A stretch of 64,000 nt of DNA from an uncultured Roseovarius sp. (GTDB taxonomy: Bacteria > Pseudomonadota > Alphaproteobacteria > Rhodobacterales > Rhodobacteraceae), in assembly GCA_947503145.1 (NCBI GenBank), contig CANNCP010000004.1, forward strand, positions 62,001 through 126,000. Reading direction: 5' to 3'. This document shows, in pieces, positions 32,238 to 42,185 of this stretch. The notes below the pieces were generated by a model, which saw only the letters and a program-made list of their open reading frames with translations, did no database searches and was not told the origin of the DNA. The first letter of the stretch is position 1. Every line of letters starts with the position of its first letter. Made by a program: the position numbers and the translations under genes.

Positions 32238-33647
32238 CTATTGACCAGAGCCGACTGCCGCGCGCACGAGGCACGCGAAATCGTCTCCGCGCTGCTCGAA
32301 ATTGTCATATTGGTCAAAGCTGGCAGCGGCGGGGGCCAGCAGCACCGTCTCGCCGGATTGCGCGTCGGCGATGGCGTGCGTCACGGCAGTTTCCATCGTG
32401 GTGCAGACTTCGGCCTCCACGCCGTCCAGTTGCACTGCGAACCCAGCCGCCTCGCGCCCGATCACATAAGCCTTTGCAACGCGGCCCAGCGCCGGAGAAA
32501 GCGCCGCCAGCCCGCCCTCCTTCTCCAGCCCGCCACAGATCCAGCGGACGCGTTCGAACGCCATGAGCGCCTTCAATGCGCTGTCCACATTCGTGGCCTT
32601 GCTGTCGTTGACGTAGGTAATGCCGCCCGCCTCTGCGATGATCTGGCTACGGTGCGGCAGGCCCGGATAGCTGTGCAGCGCCGCCTCGATGGTCCGGGGC
32701 GCCAGGCCCACGCTACGACAGGCGGCATAGGCGGCGCAGGCATTCTGATGGTTATGCGCGCCCGGCAACCCCTTGATCGCGCGCAGGTCGATGCTGCCCG
32801 CCTGCCGCCCCTTGCGGTATTCCGCCAGATATCCCTTGCGCGCAAAGACATGCCAGCCCGGTCCGGTCAGCTTGGTCCCCGACGACACGCGGATCACCCG
32901 GTCATCGACGGGCCCCTCACTCAGTTGTCCCGCCAGAAACTGCCCCTCGGGCTCGTCCACACCGATCACCGCGCGGTCCGGCCCGCCTTCGGCGAAAAGA
33001 CGGCGCTTGGCGGCAAAATACCCGCCCAGTCCGCCGTGGCGGTCCAGATGGTCGGGGGTCAGATTGGTGAATACGGCGATGTCGGGGGTCAGGGCGCGGG
33101 CCAGCTCGGTCTGGTAGCTGCTGAGTTCCAGCACCACCACGCCACCATCCACGGGCGGATCAAGGTCAAGCACCCCGCGCCCGATATTACCCGCCAACTG
33201 CGCCGGGCGGCCCGCCTCAAGCAGGATATGGTGAATAAGCGCCGACGTCGTGGATTTGCCGTTGGAGCCGGTCACGGCGATCACTCGCGGGGCAGTCTCG
33301 AACTCCTCCCAGCCATGGGTCGCGAAGGAGCGAAAGAAGAGGCCGATATCGTTGTCCACCGGCACCCCAAGCGCCAGTGCGGTCGCGACGATCCTGTTCG
33401 GGCCGGGGTAGAGATGCGGGATGCCGGGGCTGACGATCAGGCTGGCAACACCGTCCAGCGCGCCCTGCTGCGTGAGGTCGCGGATCTCGAAATCTTCTGC
33501 CTCCGCCGCCACCCGTGCCAACGCGTTGTCATCCCAGCAGCGCACCTCAGCGCCACCCGCGCGCAGCGCCCGCGCGGCGCTGAGGCCCGAGCGGCCAAGA
33601 CCGAGAATGGCGATCTGCGCCCCTTCATATCCGCGTACAGGTATCAT
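32238..33647 (-). CDS. murD: UDP-N-acetylmuramoylalanine--D-glutamate ligase
   Basis: Adds D-Glu to UDP-MurNAc-L-Ala. 469 residues: N-terminal Rossmann-like domain ([15 protein letters not shown]), ATP-binding [14 protein letters not shown], substrate motif [11 protein letters not shown], and C-terminal ligase domain with [12 protein letters not shown] stands 4 bases before the ATG. Last gene of the mraZ-to-murD half of the dcw cluster; 52 bases after mraY. Confidence 0.97.
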   Translation of the reverse strand: MIPVRGYEGAQIAILGLGRSGLSAARALRAGGAEVRCWDDNALARVAAEAEDFEIRDLTQQGALDGVASLIVSPGIPHLYPGPNRIVATALALGVPVDNDIGLFFRSFATHGWEEFETAPRVIAVTGSNGKSTTSALIHHILLEAGRPAQLAGNIGRGVLDLDPPVDGGVVVLELSSYQTELARALTPDIAVFTNLTPDHLDRHGGLGGYFAAKRRLFAEGGPDRAVIGVDEPEGQFLAGQLSEGPVDDRVIRVSSGTKLTGPGWHVFARKGYLAEYRKGRQAGSIDLRAIKGLPGAHNHQNACAAYAACRSVGLAPRTIEAALHSYPGLPHRSQIIAEAGGITYVNDSKATNVDSALKALMAFERVRWICGGLEKEGGLAALSPALGRVAKAYVIGREAAGFAVQLDGVEAEVCTTMETAVTHAIADAQSGETVLLAPAAASFDQYDNFEQRGDDFACLVRAAVGSGQ

Positions 33648-33699
33648 GACACTCCAGTTTACTGCGAAGGCGCCCGTTGAGGGCGGATGGGTCGCCCTG

Positions 33700-34782
33700 C
33701 TACCGCACCTTCAGCGTTGCCAGCCCGATCATCGCGAGGATCAGCGAGATGATCCAGAAGCGGATGACGATCTGCGGCTCGGCCCAGCCTTTCTTCTCGT
33801 AATGATGGTGGATCGGGGCCATCAGGAACACCCGCTTGCCAGTGCGTTTGAAATAGAGCACCTGAATGATCACCGACATCGCCTCGACCACAAAGAGGCC
33901 ACCGACGATGGCCAACACGATCTCGTGTTTGGTGGCCACTGCGATGGCGCCCAGCGCGCCGCCCAAGGCCAGTGAGCCGGTATCGCCCATGAACACCGCA
34001 GCCGGAGGAGCATTGTACCACAAAAAGCCCAGACCGCCACCGATGAGGCCCGCAACAAAGACCAGAATCTCGCCCGTCCCGGCCACGTAATGTACATCCA
34101 GATACTCGGTAAAATCGACCCGGCCCACCGCGTAGGCAATGATGCCCAGCGCGGCTGCGGCGATCATCACCGGCATGATCGCCAGCCCGTCCAGTCCGTC
34201 GGTCAGGTTCACCGCATTGGCCGAGCCGACAATCACGATGGTGGCAAAGGGTACAAAGAGATAACCGAGGTTGATCAGCGTGTTCTTGAACACTGGCATG
34301 GCCAGTTGATTCTGCAACGCCTCCGGATGGTACATCGTCGCCCAATAGGCCGCGATCCCCGCGATGACAAAGCCCAGCCCCAGCCGCAACTTGCCCGATA
34401 CGCCCGTCACGTTCTGCTTGGAAACCTTGGCATAGTCATCCGCGAACCCGATGAGACCAAAGGAAATCGTGACAAAGAGAACGAGCCAGATAAACGGATT
34501 GTCAAGCCGCGCCCAAAGCAGCGTGGAGGTCAACAATGCGCCCACGATCAGCAGACCGCCCATCGTCGGGGTGCCCGCCTTGACGAAATGTCCCTCGGGG
34601 CCGTTGCCGCGAATGGGCTGCCCCTTGCCCTGGCGTTTTCGCAGCACGTTGATCAGCGGCGGACCGAAGATAAAACCGAAGATCAGCGCGGTCATGAACG
34701 CACCGCCGGTACGAAACGTGATATACCTGAACAGGTTAAACAAATCACCGCCGTCGGATAACGCAGTCAGCCAGTAGAACAT
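33700..34782 (-). CDS. mraY: Phospho-N-acetylmuramoyl-pentapeptide-transferase
   Basis: Makes lipid I on the inner membrane from undecaprenyl phosphate and UDP-MurNAc-pentapeptide. 360 residues with about ten hydrophobic segments. Conserved aspartates in GFADDYAKV (catalytic DD) and [10 protein letters not shown], and the C-terminal [13 protein letters not shown] histidine loop. The ATG directly follows the murF stop, so coupling is tight. Confidence 0.97.
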   Translation of the reverse strand: MFYWLTALSDGGDLFNLFRYITFRTGGAFMTALIFGFIFGPPLINVLRKRQGKGQPIRGNGPEGHFVKAGTPTMGGLLIVGALLTSTLLWARLDNPFIWLVLFVTISFGLIGFADDYAKVSKQNVTGVSGKLRLGLGFVIAGIAAYWATMYHPEALQNQLAMPVFKNTLINLGYLFVPFATIVIVGSANAVNLTDGLDGLAIMPVMIAAAALGIIAYAVGRVDFTEYLDVHYVAGTGEILVFVAGLIGGGLGFLWYNAPPAAVFMGDTGSLALGGALGAIAVATKHEIVLAIVGGLFVVEAMSVIIQVLYFKRTGKRVFLMAPIHHHYEKKGWAEPQIVIRFWIISLILAMIGLATLKVR

Positions 34783-36222
34783 TCAGTCGTCCCTCATGTG
34801 CGAACGGCCATGCCGTCCAGTTCTGCGCAAAGCCTCGACAATCAGGCTGACCTTGCTGCCCTTGGAGCCTTTCACCAGCACCACGTCGCCGGCGTCTACC
34901 ATGCCCAGCACGTGGGGCACCAGTGCCTCTGCCGTTTCGGCCCAGTGGCCACGTCTGGCCTCGGGCAGCGCGTCATGAAGCAGCCGCATGCGCGGCCCGA
35001 CGCAGTGGATGCAGGCCAGCGTTTCGATATGCGGCAAGCGGGCAATTGCGCGGTGCATTTCGGCCTCATCTTCGCCCAGCTCCAGCATGTCGCCGAGGAT
35101 GGCGATGCGGCGGCCCCGTGCAACGTGGCCCACCCCGTCATGCGGCGTACTGGCGGCCAGCACCTCAAGCGCGGCCTCCATTGATGTCGGGTTGGCGTTG
35201 AACGCATCGTCGATCAGGTCGATCGTCCAGCTCTCGTCACCGGGATCGAGCAGTACTGTCTCGCGCGTACCGCGCCCGGCGGGCGGCGCCCAGAGCGCCA
35301 GATCGGGCGCCGCCACGCCCGCATCCGCGCCGAGCACCTCGACCGCTGCCAGCACGGCAAGGCCGTTCATTGCGAAATGGCGGCCCGCACTGTTGATCTT
35401 GAAGGTAACCGGAGTGCCGCGCAGATCAGCCTGCACGATGGTCCGGTCATTGCTGATATTTGCAGAAATCAGGCGATACTGATCGCTCTTCGCGCCAAAT
35501 GTCACCGTTTTCGCGCCTTGTGCGGCGGCAGCGGCCAGCAGCAGATGCGTCGTGCCCAGATCGTCATTGACGATAGCAGTGCCGCCCGGCTCCAACCCGT
35601 CAAAGATCGCGGCCTTTTCCATCGCGATCCCGTCGATATTGTCGAACGCCGCCAGATGCGCCGCAGCAATCGTGGTGATCAGCGCCACATGCGGGCGCGC
35701 CATGTGGCTGAGCGGCGCGATCTCGCCGGGATGGTTCATGCCGATCTCGATCACCGCAAATTCGGTATCCTGCGGCATCCGTGCCAGGGTCAGCGGCACG
35801 CCCCAATGGTTGTTGTAGCTGGCCTGCGCTGCGTGGGTGCGACCCTGCGCCGCCAGCACGCCCCGCAGCATCTCCTTGGTGGATGTCTTGCCGACAGAGC
35901 CGGTCACGGCCACGATGCGGGCCTGCGTACGTGCGCGGGCTGCACGTCCCAGCGCTTCCAACCCTTGCAGCACATCATCGACAATCAACAGCGGCGCGTC
36001 TGCCGCCACGCCCTCGGGCACGCGGCTGACCAGTGCCGCGGCGGCGCCCTGCTCCAGCGCCTGGAAGACAAAGTCATGCCCGTCGCGCGCTGCCTGGAGC
36101 GCGACAAAGAGATCGCCCTGCACCAGACTGCGCGTGTCGATGGATACGCCGCTGGCCCGCCAGTCGCCCGTGACCCGCCCGCCGGTCGCGGCGGCGGCCT
36201 GGGACGCGGTCCACAAGCTCAT
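34783..36222 (-). CDS. murF: UDP-N-acetylmuramoyl-tripeptide--D-alanyl-D-alanine ligase
   Basis: Completes the UDP-MurNAc-pentapeptide. 479 residues: N-terminal UDP-binding domain (GVSIDTRSLVQGDLFVAL), ATP loop VTGSVGKTSTKEM, EIGMNHPGEI, and LIDDAFNANPTSM in the C-terminal half. Starts in an ATGA overlap with murE. Confidence 0.97.
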   Translation of the reverse strand: MSLWTASQAAAATGGRVTGDWRASGVSIDTRSLVQGDLFVALQAARDGHDFVFQALEQGAAAALVSRVPEGVAADAPLLIVDDVLQGLEALGRAARARTQARIVAVTGSVGKTSTKEMLRGVLAAQGRTHAAQASYNNHWGVPLTLARMPQDTEFAVIEIGMNHPGEIAPLSHMARPHVALITTIAAAHLAAFDNIDGIAMEKAAIFDGLEPGGTAIVNDDLGTTHLLLAAAAAQGAKTVTFGAKSDQYRLISANISNDRTIVQADLRGTPVTFKINSAGRHFAMNGLAVLAAVEVLGADAGVAAPDLALWAPPAGRGTRETVLLDPGDESWTIDLIDDAFNANPTSMEAALEVLAASTPHDGVGHVARGRRIAILGDMLELGEDEAEMHRAIARLPHIETLACIHCVGPRMRLLHDALPEARRGHWAETAEALVPHVLGMVDAGDVVLVKGSKGSKVSLIVEALRRTGRHGRSHMRDD

Positions 36223-37718
36223 GCGACGCCCCCATCCAGCGCAGACACGGCCACGCTGGCCTGTTCGACATCGTCAAAGGGCAACACATCCTGCCCCACG
36301 GTCTGCCCTGTCTCATGCCCCTTGCCCAAGACGAGCAGCGCATCGCCGGGACCGAGCCCATCGACACCCCGCAAAATCGCCTCGGCGCGGTCGCCCACGT
36401 CGGTAGCGTTGGGACATCCCTGCATGACTGCGGCGCGGATCGCGGCCGGATCCTCGCTGCGCGGGTTGTCGTCGGTCACGATCACCAGATCGGCGTTCTC
36501 GGCTGCCGCGCGCCCCATCAGGGGGCGCTTGGCGGTATCACGGTCACCGCCCGCACCGACGATGGCAATGAGGCGGCCCATGACATGTGGGCGCAGCGCG
36601 CGAATCGCAGTCTCGACCGCGTCGGGCGTGTGGGCATAGTCCACAAAGACCGCTGCGCCGTTTTCGCGCGTCGCGGCCAGTTGCATGCGCCCGCGCACGG
36701 TAGTCATGTGCGGCAGCGTCTCGAACACCCGGTCGGGGTCGGCACCGGTCGCGATCACCAGCCCGGCGGCCAGCAGCACGTTCTCGGCCTGAAACCCGCC
36801 GATAAGCCGCAATCGGCACTGATGCTGTCGGCCGTTCCAGGCAAAGCGCATGGTCTGCCCTGTCGCCTCGAACCGCTGCGCCTGCAGGCACAGGTCTGCC
36901 CCCTCGGCGCGGCCCACGGTGATCACCTCCTGCCCGCGATCATGTGCGATCAGCGCCATATCCGACCCGCGCGGGTCGTCGATGTTGATCACCGCGATAC
37001 CATCCTCGGGCAGCACCCGGTCAAAAAGGCCTGCCTTGGCGCTGAAATACGCGTGAAAGCTGTCGTGATAGTCCAGATGATCCTGGGTGAAATTGGTAAA
37101 CCCCGCCGCCGCCAGTTGGACCCCGTCCAGGCGGCGCTGTTCCAGCCCATGGCTGGATGCCTCCATCGCGGCATGGTCGACGCCTGCGCGGGCGGCCTCG
37201 GCCAGAACGCGGTGCAGGGTGATCGGCTCTGGCGTGGTGTGAGCCAGCGGCGCGGAATAATCGCCCTCGACGCCGGTGGTGCCCAGATTGATCGCCACAT
37301 GGCCCAATGCAGACCACATCTGGCGGGTGAAGTTTGCCACGGATGTCTTGCCGTTGGTGCCGGTCACAGCCACCATCACTTCGGGCTGGGCACCGAACCA
37401 GAGGGCTGCTGTATAGGCCAGCGTCTGACGCGGATCCTGTGCTACCACCAATGCGGCATCGCTGGCGGCCAGTTCGGCAGCGGCGATGCGCGCCCCTTCC
37501 GCGTCCGTGAGAATGGCAGCGGCACCCTGCCGCAGCGCATACTGGATGAATTCGCCGCCATGCACCCGCGTGCCCGGCAGCGCGGCAAAGAGTGTGCCCT
37601 CACGTACCTGACGGCTGTCCACGGCCAGCCCGGCAATGCGTACCTGCGCCCTGCGTCCGGTGCCGCCTTGTGCGGTCAGCCCCAGTTCCGCCAGTGTTTT
37701 TTCCTGCACCGCCGACAT
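36219..37718 (-). CDS. murE: UDP-N-acetylmuramoyl-L-alanyl-D-glutamate--2,6-diaminopimelate ligase
   Basis: Adds meso-diaminopimelate. 499 residues with DSRQVREGTLFAALPG, ATP loop VTGTNGKTSVANF, and the diaminopimelate-specific DNPR motif (VTDDNPRSEDP), which distinguishes it from lysine-adding enzymes. Separated from ftsI by 130 bases that contain a 15-bp perfect hairpin. Confidence 0.97.
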   Translation of the reverse strand: MSAVQEKTLAELGLTAQGGTGRRAQVRIAGLAVDSRQVREGTLFAALPGTRVHGGEFIQYALRQGAAAILTDAEGARIAAAELAASDAALVVAQDPRQTLAYTAALWFGAQPEVMVAVTGTNGKTSVANFTRQMWSALGHVAINLGTTGVEGDYSAPLAHTTPEPITLHRVLAEAARAGVDHAAMEASSHGLEQRRLDGVQLAAAGFTNFTQDHLDYHDSFHAYFSAKAGLFDRVLPEDGIAVINIDDPRGSDMALIAHDRGQEVITVGRAEGADLCLQAQRFEATGQTMRFAWNGRQHQCRLRLIGGFQAENVLLAAGLVIATGADPDRVFETLPHMTTVRGRMQLAATRENGAAVFVDYAHTPDAVETAIRALRPHVMGRLIAIVGAGGDRDTAKRPLMGRAAAENADLVIVTDDNPRSEDPAAIRAAVMQGCPNATDVGDRAEAILRGVDGLGPGDALLVLGKGHETGQTVGQDVLPFDDVEQASVAVSALDGGVA

Positions 37719-37808
37719 CTGCCCGTCACCCCAGCGTCATGACCGTTTGCAGTTCTCCCAATCCGGGAAAGCAACGATAGGCCCACGCCCCTTCAATGTT
37801 GTGGACGT

Positions 37809-37843
37809 TTTGCATCAAATCCGTGACTCGGATTTGATGCAAA
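37809..37843. repeat. Palindromic repeat, family 2: perfect 15-bp hairpin between ftsI and murE
   Basis: TTTGCATCAAATCCG (37809-37823) / CGGATTTGATGCAAA (37829-37843), loop TGACT. No T tract in the direction of transcription (minus), so it is not a standard terminator and may instead attenuate or stabilise the operon mRNA. A decayed copy lies at 50349-50387 and a core-like one at 11993-12013. Confidence 0.8.
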
Positions 37844-37848
37844 GCGCG

Positions 37849-39633
37849 TTAATTCGATGTCAGCGTTATACCAGTCAACGGCTCGGGTTCAATCGTGGGC
37901 CTGAGCCCAAGAAGCGGTGCAACGCGGGTGATGATTTCGGCCGCAACCGGCACTGCCGTCCAACCTGCGGTGCGGCGCGGTTTGTCGCCCGACGTCTCGA
38001 CCGGCTCATCAAGCGTGACGATCAGCACGTAACGCGGCTCATGTGCCGGAAAGAGTGAGGCAAATGTGGCGATCACCTTGTCGTCATAGTAGCCTCCACG
38101 CGGCTTTGGCTTGTCTGCCGTGCCGGTCTTGCCGCCCACCGCATAGCCGGGCACTTCGCCCAGACTGGCCGTGCCCGAGGACACGACACGACGCAGCATC
38201 CGGCGGGCCGCGGCGGCGGTGGTTTCGGATATCACGCGGATTCCGGCCTGCGGTGTATCGCGGCGCAGCAGTGTCGGCTGGATCATGCGCCCGCCGTTGG
38301 CAATCGCCGCATAGCCCGCCGCCAGATGCAGTGGACTGGACGACAGCCCGTGCCCGTAAGAGATCGTGACCGTCGAAAGCTCTGTCCAGCGTTGGGGCAA
38401 GAGCGGCTTGCCGCCGCTGGCCTCGATGATTTCCAGCGGGGTCGGCTCGAAAAAGCCCAGCGACCTCAGGAAAGTCTGTTGCCGTTCCGGCCCGATCTTA
38501 AGCGCGATTCGCCCGGTGCCCCGGTTCGAGCTCTTGACGATGATATCCGAGGTGGTCAGCTCGCCGTAATTCTTGCCTCTGAACTCGCCGATAGGAAAAC
38601 CCCCGACCCGCATCGGCCCCGACGTGTCGATGACGGTGTCCTCGTTGACCAGCCCCAGCTCCATCGCCTGGGCAATCGCGAAAATCTTGAAGGTCGAACC
38701 CAGCTCGTACACCCCCTGCACCGCACGGTTGAAGAGTGGGCTGTCACCTGCATCCCCCTTGGTCAGCGGGCGTGGGCGATCGTTGGGATCGAAATCAGGC
38801 AGCGAGGCGATCGAGATGATTTCGCCGGTACGCACGTCCATGAGAACCGCTGCAGCCCCCTTGGCGTTCATGATGCTCATGCCGCCGGAGAGAACATGTT
38901 CGATCGCAGCCTGTACGGTGAGGTCCAGCGACAGTTCCAGCGGGCGGGCCCCATGTGCCGGATCGCGCAGCCGTTCGTCAAAATACTTCTCGATACCCGC
39001 AACGCCGATCACCTCGGCGGCATGCACACCCTCGCGACCAAAGCCCGCGCCGCCGAGAACATGCGCGGCCAGGTTGCCATTGGGGTAAAGCCGCATCTCG
39101 CGTGGACCAAACAGCAGGCCCGGCTCGCCAATATCATGCACCCGCTGCTGCTGTTCGGGGCTGATGACCTTCTTGATCCACAGGAATTTGCGCTTGCCGG
39201 TAAAGTCTTTGACCAGGCGCGCCTCGTCGAGGTCGGGGAAGATCTCGACCAGCGCCTGCGCAGCGCTCTCGGGTTCAATCATCTGTTGCGGCTGGGCATA
39301 GAGACTGTGGGTGTCGAAATTGGTGGCAAGTATCCGCCCGTGCCGATCCACGATATCGGCACGCTGCGCCAGAATATCGGCCCCGGCTGCACTGACACGC
39401 GGCCCTGACGGCTCGGAATGGGCCAGAACGCCCATACGCCCGCCAACCAGAGCAAAGGCGCAGAAGAACATCACGCCCAGCACCAGCAGCCGCCCCTCGG
39501 CCCGGCGGCGTGCGCGGTCGCGCATCTGCTCATGACGCAGGCGAATGTTCTCGCGCTCGATGGCGTCAGGGTTCTCGCCCTTGTCGCGGGCCAGCAGGAT
39601 ACGGGCGAGCGGTCGGAGAGGGGTGCGGATCAT
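37849..39633 (-). CDS. ftsI: Division-specific penicillin-binding protein 3 (FtsI), transpeptidase
   Basis: Cross-links septal peptidoglycan with FtsW. 594 residues: basic cytoplasmic start, one membrane span (LVLGVMFFCAFALVGGRMGVL near residues 50-70), PBP dimerisation domain, then transpeptidase with STFK (catalytic Ser), SSN and KTGT motifs. Starts in an ATGA overlap with ftsL. Confidence 0.97.
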   Translation of the reverse strand: MIRTPLRPLARILLARDKGENPDAIERENIRLRHEQMRDRARRRAEGRLLVLGVMFFCAFALVGGRMGVLAHSEPSGPRVSAAGADILAQRADIVDRHGRILATNFDTHSLYAQPQQMIEPESAAQALVEIFPDLDEARLVKDFTGKRKFLWIKKVISPEQQQRVHDIGEPGLLFGPREMRLYPNGNLAAHVLGGAGFGREGVHAAEVIGVAGIEKYFDERLRDPAHGARPLELSLDLTVQAAIEHVLSGGMSIMNAKGAAAVLMDVRTGEIISIASLPDFDPNDRPRPLTKGDAGDSPLFNRAVQGVYELGSTFKIFAIAQAMELGLVNEDTVIDTSGPMRVGGFPIGEFRGKNYGELTTSDIIVKSSNRGTGRIALKIGPERQQTFLRSLGFFEPTPLEIIEASGGKPLLPQRWTELSTVTISYGHGLSSSPLHLAAGYAAIANGGRMIQPTLLRRDTPQAGIRVISETTAAAARRMLRRVVSSGTASLGEVPGYAVGGKTGTADKPKPRGGYYDDKVIATFASLFPAHEPRYVLIVTLDEPVETSGDKPRRTAGWTAVPVAAEIITRVAPLLGLRPTIEPEPLTGITLTSN

Positions 39634-39983
39634 GGATATTGTTCCTGGTCCTGGTCGGAGACTTCGATGGAATTGTCAAAGACCAGCGGCTCTTCGGCAG
39701 GCGGATAGGCCACCTGATCGATCCGACCGAACTGGTAGGGTTGCAGCGGCATCAGGCCGAGCCGCTCATAATTGATCTCGGCCAGTTCGCGCAGGCGGCT
39801 GGGACGATTGAGATACGCCCATTCGGCATTGAGCACGCGCAGCCGTTGACGGGCGACCGAGATCCGATCCTCCAGCGCATCCGCCTCGGACTGGGCGTGC
39901 TGGGTGCGGTAATTCTCGTGATAGGCCCAGTAGGCCAGCGCGATCACAGCCAGCGCGCTGAGGACATAGAACAGGCTGCGCAT
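39630..39983 (-). CDS. ftsL: Cell division protein FtsL
   Basis: 117 residues, bitopic: one N-terminal span (LFYVLSALAVIALAYWAYHEN) followed by a coiled-coil-like periplasmic region (QSEADALEDRISVARQRLRVL). Weakly conserved family; identity is fixed by size, topology and place between rsmH and ftsI. Would bind FtsB/FtsQ at the septum. Confidence 0.88.
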   Translation of the reverse strand: MRSLFYVLSALAVIALAYWAYHENYRTQHAQSEADALEDRISVARQRLRVLNAEWAYLNRPSRLRELAEINYERLGLMPLQPYQFGRIDQVAYPPAEEPLVFDNSIEVSDQDQEQYP

Positions 39984-40963
39984 CAGCGGTCCCCTTTCAG
40001 CATTGGCATGCCCAGCGCCTTGCGGTCGGTGTCACCCGGCGGCGCATCGGTGCGTGTGCCCACCCGCAGCCGGGCCGAGCGGGCGCGCGGGTTATCCGCC
40101 AGCTCCGTCTCATCTGCCGCGATGGCCTTGCGGTTATCCTGGGTGAATTGCGGCGCAAATGTCTCGCGCTCGGGCGCGTGACGGCTGCCACCGCCCCCGC
40201 CTGCACGGGACTGAAAGAAGCGCTTGACCATGCGATCCTCGATGGAATGAAAGGTCACGACCGCCAGTTTGCCGCCGGGGCGCAAGGCGCGTTCGGCTGC
40301 CTCCAGCCCGCCGATCAGTTCGGCATATTCGTCGTTCACCGCAATGCGGATCGCCTGAAAGCTGCGCGTGGCGGGATGCGCCTGCCCCGGTTTGGCACGC
40401 GGCAGGCAGCCCTCGATAATCTCGGCCAGTTGCAGCGTGCTGACAATCGGCACCTCGGCGCGCTTGGCGACGATCGCGCGGGCGATACGACGGCTGGCGC
40501 GTTCTTCGCCGTAGAGAAAGAGGATATCGGCCAGTTCAGCCTCATCCTCGGAATTGACCAGATCGGCGGCGGTCATCCCCTGCTGGCTCATTCGCATGTC
40601 GAGCGGCCCGTCACGCATGAAAGAAAACCCGCGCCGCGCCTGATCAAGCTGCATCGACGACACCCCCAGATCCAGCACAACCCCGTCCAGATCGCTTGCG
40701 ACCTCGTCCATCTTGGAAAAAACGGCCTGCACCAGTTCCAGCCGGTCGCCATAGTCCGCCGCCCGGTCTGCTGCCATCTCCAGCGCCAGCGGATCGCGGT
40801 CCACGCCGAACACCTTGTCTGCGCCCGCGTCCAGCAAGGCACGCGCATAGCCACCCGCGCCGAACGTCCCATCCAGCCAGGTGCCCGTCACCGGGCTCAC
40901 CGCTGCAATGAGCGAGCGGATCAGGACCGGAATATGGGGGGTGCTGGCGGCAGCGCTACCCAT
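39983..40963 (-). CDS. rsmH: 16S rRNA m4C1402 N4-methyltransferase RsmH
   Basis: 326 residues with [10 protein letters not shown] at the start, SAM site [31 protein letters not shown], and [28 protein letters not shown] blocks. Methylates C1402 in the ribosomal P site. Overlaps ftsL by one base (TGATG) and follows mraZ by 3 bases. Confidence 0.97.
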   Translation of the reverse strand: MGSAAASTPHIPVLIRSLIAAVSPVTGTWLDGTFGAGGYARALLDAGADKVFGVDRDPLALEMAADRAADYGDRLELVQAVFSKMDEVASDLDGVVLDLGVSSMQLDQARRGFSFMRDGPLDMRMSQQGMTAADLVNSEDEAELADILFLYGEERASRRIARAIVAKRAEVPIVSTLQLAEIIEGCLPRAKPGQAHPATRSFQAIRIAVNDEYAELIGGLEAAERALRPGGKLAVVTFHSIEDRMVKRFFQSRAGGGGGSRHAPERETFAPQFTQDNRKAIAADETELADNPRARSARLRVGTRTDAPPGDTDRKALGMPMLKGDR

Positions 40964-40966
40964 CGG

Positions 40967-41470
40967 TCAGCCCTCTTCCGGAAGGCTGATAAGTGTCAGG
41001 GGATCGAAATCGTCCGGTTGCTCCTCCAGCCACTCTTCCGTCTCTGCCGCCTCGACCACTTCATAGGTCCTGGCATTCCAGATTTCGAAATAATCGCCCA
41101 TCGCGACCATCACCGCCTCGCCTTCCAGGCCAATCTGCTGTCGCAGGCGCTGGGGCAACACGATCCGGCCGTCCTTGTCCACATCGGTATCCCAGGACTT
41201 GCCCAGGATCATGCGGCTGGCGCGCTTGCGCTCGGTTGATCCGCGCGGCAGGCGGCGGATGCCGGCCTCGATTTCGGCCATCGCATCGATGGTATAGACG
41301 TGAAGGCAATTCCTGAGGTGCGGCCCGTGCAGCACCACCATGCGCGGCAGCAGGCCCTCCGGGCAACGCGGATCGCCATCAGCAAGCACAACGCGAAAAT
41401 CGGCAGGGATCGACATTCGACCCTTACCGTCAACCTTCTGGTTGAACTCGCCTCTGAAGCTGAGAACCAC
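40967..41470 (-). CDS. mraZ: Transcriptional regulator MraZ
   Basis: 167 residues from a GTG with GAGGAAA before it. Two AbrB/SpoVT-like swapped-hairpin halves with the paired DxxxR motifs (DGKGRMSIPADFR and DKDGRIVLPQRLR). Oligomeric DNA-binding protein that represses its own dcw operon in other bacteria. First gene of the operon running to murD. Confidence 0.96.
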   Translation of the reverse strand: MVLSFRGEFNQKVDGKGRMSIPADFRVVLADGDPRCPEGLLPRMVVLHGPHLRNCLHVYTIDAMAEIEAGIRRLPRGSTERKRASRMILGKSWDTDVDKDGRIVLPQRLRQQIGLEGEAVMVAMGDYFEIWNARTYEVVEAAETEEWLEEQPDDFDPLTLISLPEEG

Positions 41471-42135
41471 TTTCCTCGTCGCCTCTCTATCCCCCGATGA
41501 AAAAGCCCCTTAAACACGAAACGACGAGTTGATCTGCTGCCACTGATCAACCCGCCGCCCTCGTCCCGCTCTTGCGGGGGTGTCCGACTGCGCGCGCCAC
41601 CTGGGGGGATGTCTGCTCGCCCGCGCGCCGGAACTCTCGTGTATGATGAAGCGGAAGTGCCTGTATGAAACCTGACTTGGGTTATTTTGTTCGGGGTCGT
41701 TTGGTGCCCCTTGTTCCCGTCCTCATCGTGTAAACAAGGTGCCATGGGAATTCATGGAAATCAATGGAAAAATAGCCCAACACCCACTGCATGTTGCCTT
41801 TGAAGGGCCCGAAAAACAAGATGAGGTAGGGTAAAGTGGCCCGCAAAACACATCACTTGGTCGAACATGTCGCCAGAGACACCATATGCAGTGGCCATCG
41901 ACAGGCAGAAATGAACACCATACATTCCCAAAATTATCTGCTTTTCACTGCAAAATCGCCGTATATGGCACTAAACATCACCCACCGCGACCGCACACTT
42001 ACTGCCTCGCACGCCGTTTCTCGGCCTCATATCGCAGTGATTCGACCCGAATCGCGTTACGGCAGCCCACGATCTACGTTCCGGCCCGCCGAAACCCAAG
42101 CGAGTTCCATGATTTCCCGTCAGTTGACAACAAAA
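41471..42135. other. Long leader/upstream region of the mraZ operon
   Basis: About 665 bases between mraZ and the acuI terminator, transcribed leftwards from somewhere inside. Holds the 10-base periodic repeats at 41745-41769. No RNase P RNA (its GAGGAAAGTCC core is missing) and no convincing coding frame. Confidence 0.45.
41745..41769. promoter_or_regulatory. Candidate MraZ-binding repeats
   Basis: Three pentamers exactly 10 bases apart: TGGGA (41745-41749), TGGAA (41755-41759), TGGAA (41765-41769). E. coli MraZ binds TGGGN repeats with 5-base spacers, the same geometry. They lie 275 bases before the mraZ start. Confidence 0.45.
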
Positions 42136-42160
42136 GGCCCCGGCGACATGCGCCGGGGCC
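42136..42160 (-). terminator. Rho-independent terminator of acuI
   Basis: Perfect 10-bp stem GGCCCCGGCG / CGCCGGGGCC with a 5-base loop, followed by TTTTG on the minus strand, 26 bases after the acuI stop. Confidence 0.85.
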
Positions 42161-42185
42161 CCCTGCCCGCTTTGACATGGCCGGA

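Noticed and set aside
41471-41830. RNase P RNA gene upstream of mraZ
   Set aside because: The conserved GAGGAAAGTCC and ACAGAA cores are missing on both strands.
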